The notes beneath the pieces are model-generated. The model was not told the origin of the DNA, made no database searches, and was given only the letters and a program-made list of their open reading frames with translations. A program made the position numbers and the translations under genes. A stretch of 46,720 nucleotides of DNA from Paracoccaceae bacterium (lineage in GTDB: Bacteria; Pseudomonadota; Alphaproteobacteria; Rhodobacterales; Rhodobacteraceae), in contig JAIXSA010000093.1 in the NCBI GenBank assembly GCA_027484915.1, positions 1-46,720 of the forward strand. Direction: 5' to 3'. Below are positions 46,100 through 46,720 of this stretch, one piece after another. Position 1 is the stretch's first letter, and each line of letters starts with the position of its first letter.

Positions 46100-46720
46100 C
46101 GGGCGGCACGAGGGCCCGGTAGCCGAGCGTGTGGCCGCGCTGAATGCGCGCTACAAGCATCACTCGGCGACGGCTGTCCTCGAGCATGCGCTGAAGGACG
46201 ATGACCTGGGCCGCGTAGCGCTTGTGTCGTCCTTCGGGGCGGAATCTGTCGTGCTCCTGCACCTAGTCAGCGTGATCGCGCCCGAGACGCCAGTTCTTTT
46301 CATCGACACCCGGATGCTCTTCCAGGAAACCCTCGACTACCAGCGTGAGCTGGCCGAGAAGCTGAACCTTTGCGACGTCCGGACGATCCGCGCAAACCCC
46401 GCCCGGGTCAGCTTTGAAGACCCGGACAATACCCTGCACCAGTTCAACACCGACAGCTGCTGCAACGTGCGCAAGGTCGAACCGCTGGAGAGGGCGCTGT
46501 CCAAATTCGACGGATGGATCACCGGCCGCAAGCGGTTCCAGAACGCCGACCGCGAAGCCCTGCAGTTCTTCGAGAACGAGGGCGACTTCCGCATCAAGGT
46601 CAACCCGCTGGCCCATTGGGGCCGCGAGGACATCGAAGAATACATGGTCGAGAACCGCCTGCCCCGGCATCCGCTGGTGGCCAAGGGCTACCCTTCCATC
46701 GGCTGCGCACCCTGCACCAG
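46089..46720 (+). CDS. cysH: Adenylyl-sulfate reductase CysH (C-terminal end missing)
   Basis: The first 210 residues of a CysH-type reductase are visible; the gene runs off the right edge. The PP-loop region reads LVSSFGAESVVLLHLV, followed by LFIDTRMLFQETLDYQRELAEKL. Cysteines C124 and C125 (SCCNVRKVEPL) and C206 and C209 (CAPC) give the CC...CxxC pattern of enzymes with a 4Fe-4S cluster, which usually act on adenylyl sulfate rather than PAPS. ITGRKRFQ is the usual substrate-binding segment. The ATG at 46089 overlaps the end of the sulfite reductase gene. The final catalytic cysteine of the C-terminal tail lies outside the window. Confidence 0.93.
   Translation, partial: MPRDGRHEGPVAERVAALNARYKHHSATAVLEHALKDDDLGRVALVSSFGAESVVLLHLVSVIAPETPVLFIDTRMLFQETLDYQRELAEKLNLCDVRTIRANPARVSFEDPDNTLHQFNTDSCCNVRKVEPLERALSKFDGWITGRKRFQNADREALQFFENEGDFRIKVNPLAHWGREDIEEYMVENRLPRHPLVAKGYPSIGCAPCT

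Overview
The window is a compact, GC-rich stretch of alphaproteobacterial chromosome, most likely from the Rhodobacteraceae/Paracoccaceae. The signs are ctrA next to a sciP-type gene, usg, a DUF2849 gene in front of sulfite reductase, LpxI in place of LpxH, and alphaproteobacterial LexA (GTTC-N7-GTTC) and CtrA (TTAA-N7-TTAA) type motifs. It is almost all coding. No gap reaches 300 bases, and I see no tRNA, rRNA, CRISPR array, prophage or insertion sequence.

Layout. 1-403 is the N-terminal end of ccmF (cytochrome c maturation). 592-8805 is a housekeeping stretch: arginase, usg, gyrA with a small overlapping gene, a DoxX membrane protein, trmFO-gluQ (tRNA modification), hisI and a NifU-like protein. 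8820-9129 looks like a self-contained unit: a LexA-type box, a 52-residue single-span membrane protein and a terminator. 9157-14494 (minus strand) holds recG-ligA (DNA repair) and sciP-ctrA (cell-cycle/developmental control, with CtrA-like boxes in front of ctrA). 14632-16280 holds mnmA and an exported DUF2059 protein.

16228-28207 (minus strand) is the conserved translation and envelope cluster, in transcription order pyrH, frr, uppS, cdsA, dxr, rseP, bamA, skp, fabZ, lpxA, lpxI, lpxB. It supplies UMP kinase, ribosome recycling, undecaprenyl and isoprenoid precursors, CDP-diacylglycerol, outer-membrane protein assembly and lipid A. lpxD, often found between skp and fabZ, is absent here. miaA follows divergently.

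29340-36691 is an AraC-type regulator followed by a four-gene peptide-type ABC importer (Tat-exported binding protein, two permeases, one double ATPase), with a terminator-like hairpin after the first gene. 36731-41282 holds a lytic transglycosylase, ssb, a SufT/MIP18-type Fe-S protein, a SatD-like/HTH gene coupled to a DUF3307 membrane protein, an IscA-type Fe-S carrier and tpiA. 41343-43432 is an EamA exporter overlapping a cytochrome P450. 43516-46720 is an Lrp-type regulator divergent from an assimilatory sulfate reduction operon (DUF2849, sulfite reductase, APS reductase), cut by the window end.

Most interesting: (1) the apparent SOS-controlled small membrane protein at 8937-9095; (2) mutually exclusive inverted repeats over the ribosome binding site of the SatD-like gene at 38524-38597, which could be a DNA operator or an RNA switch; (3) five copies of the palindrome GTATATAC confined to the first 7 kb.
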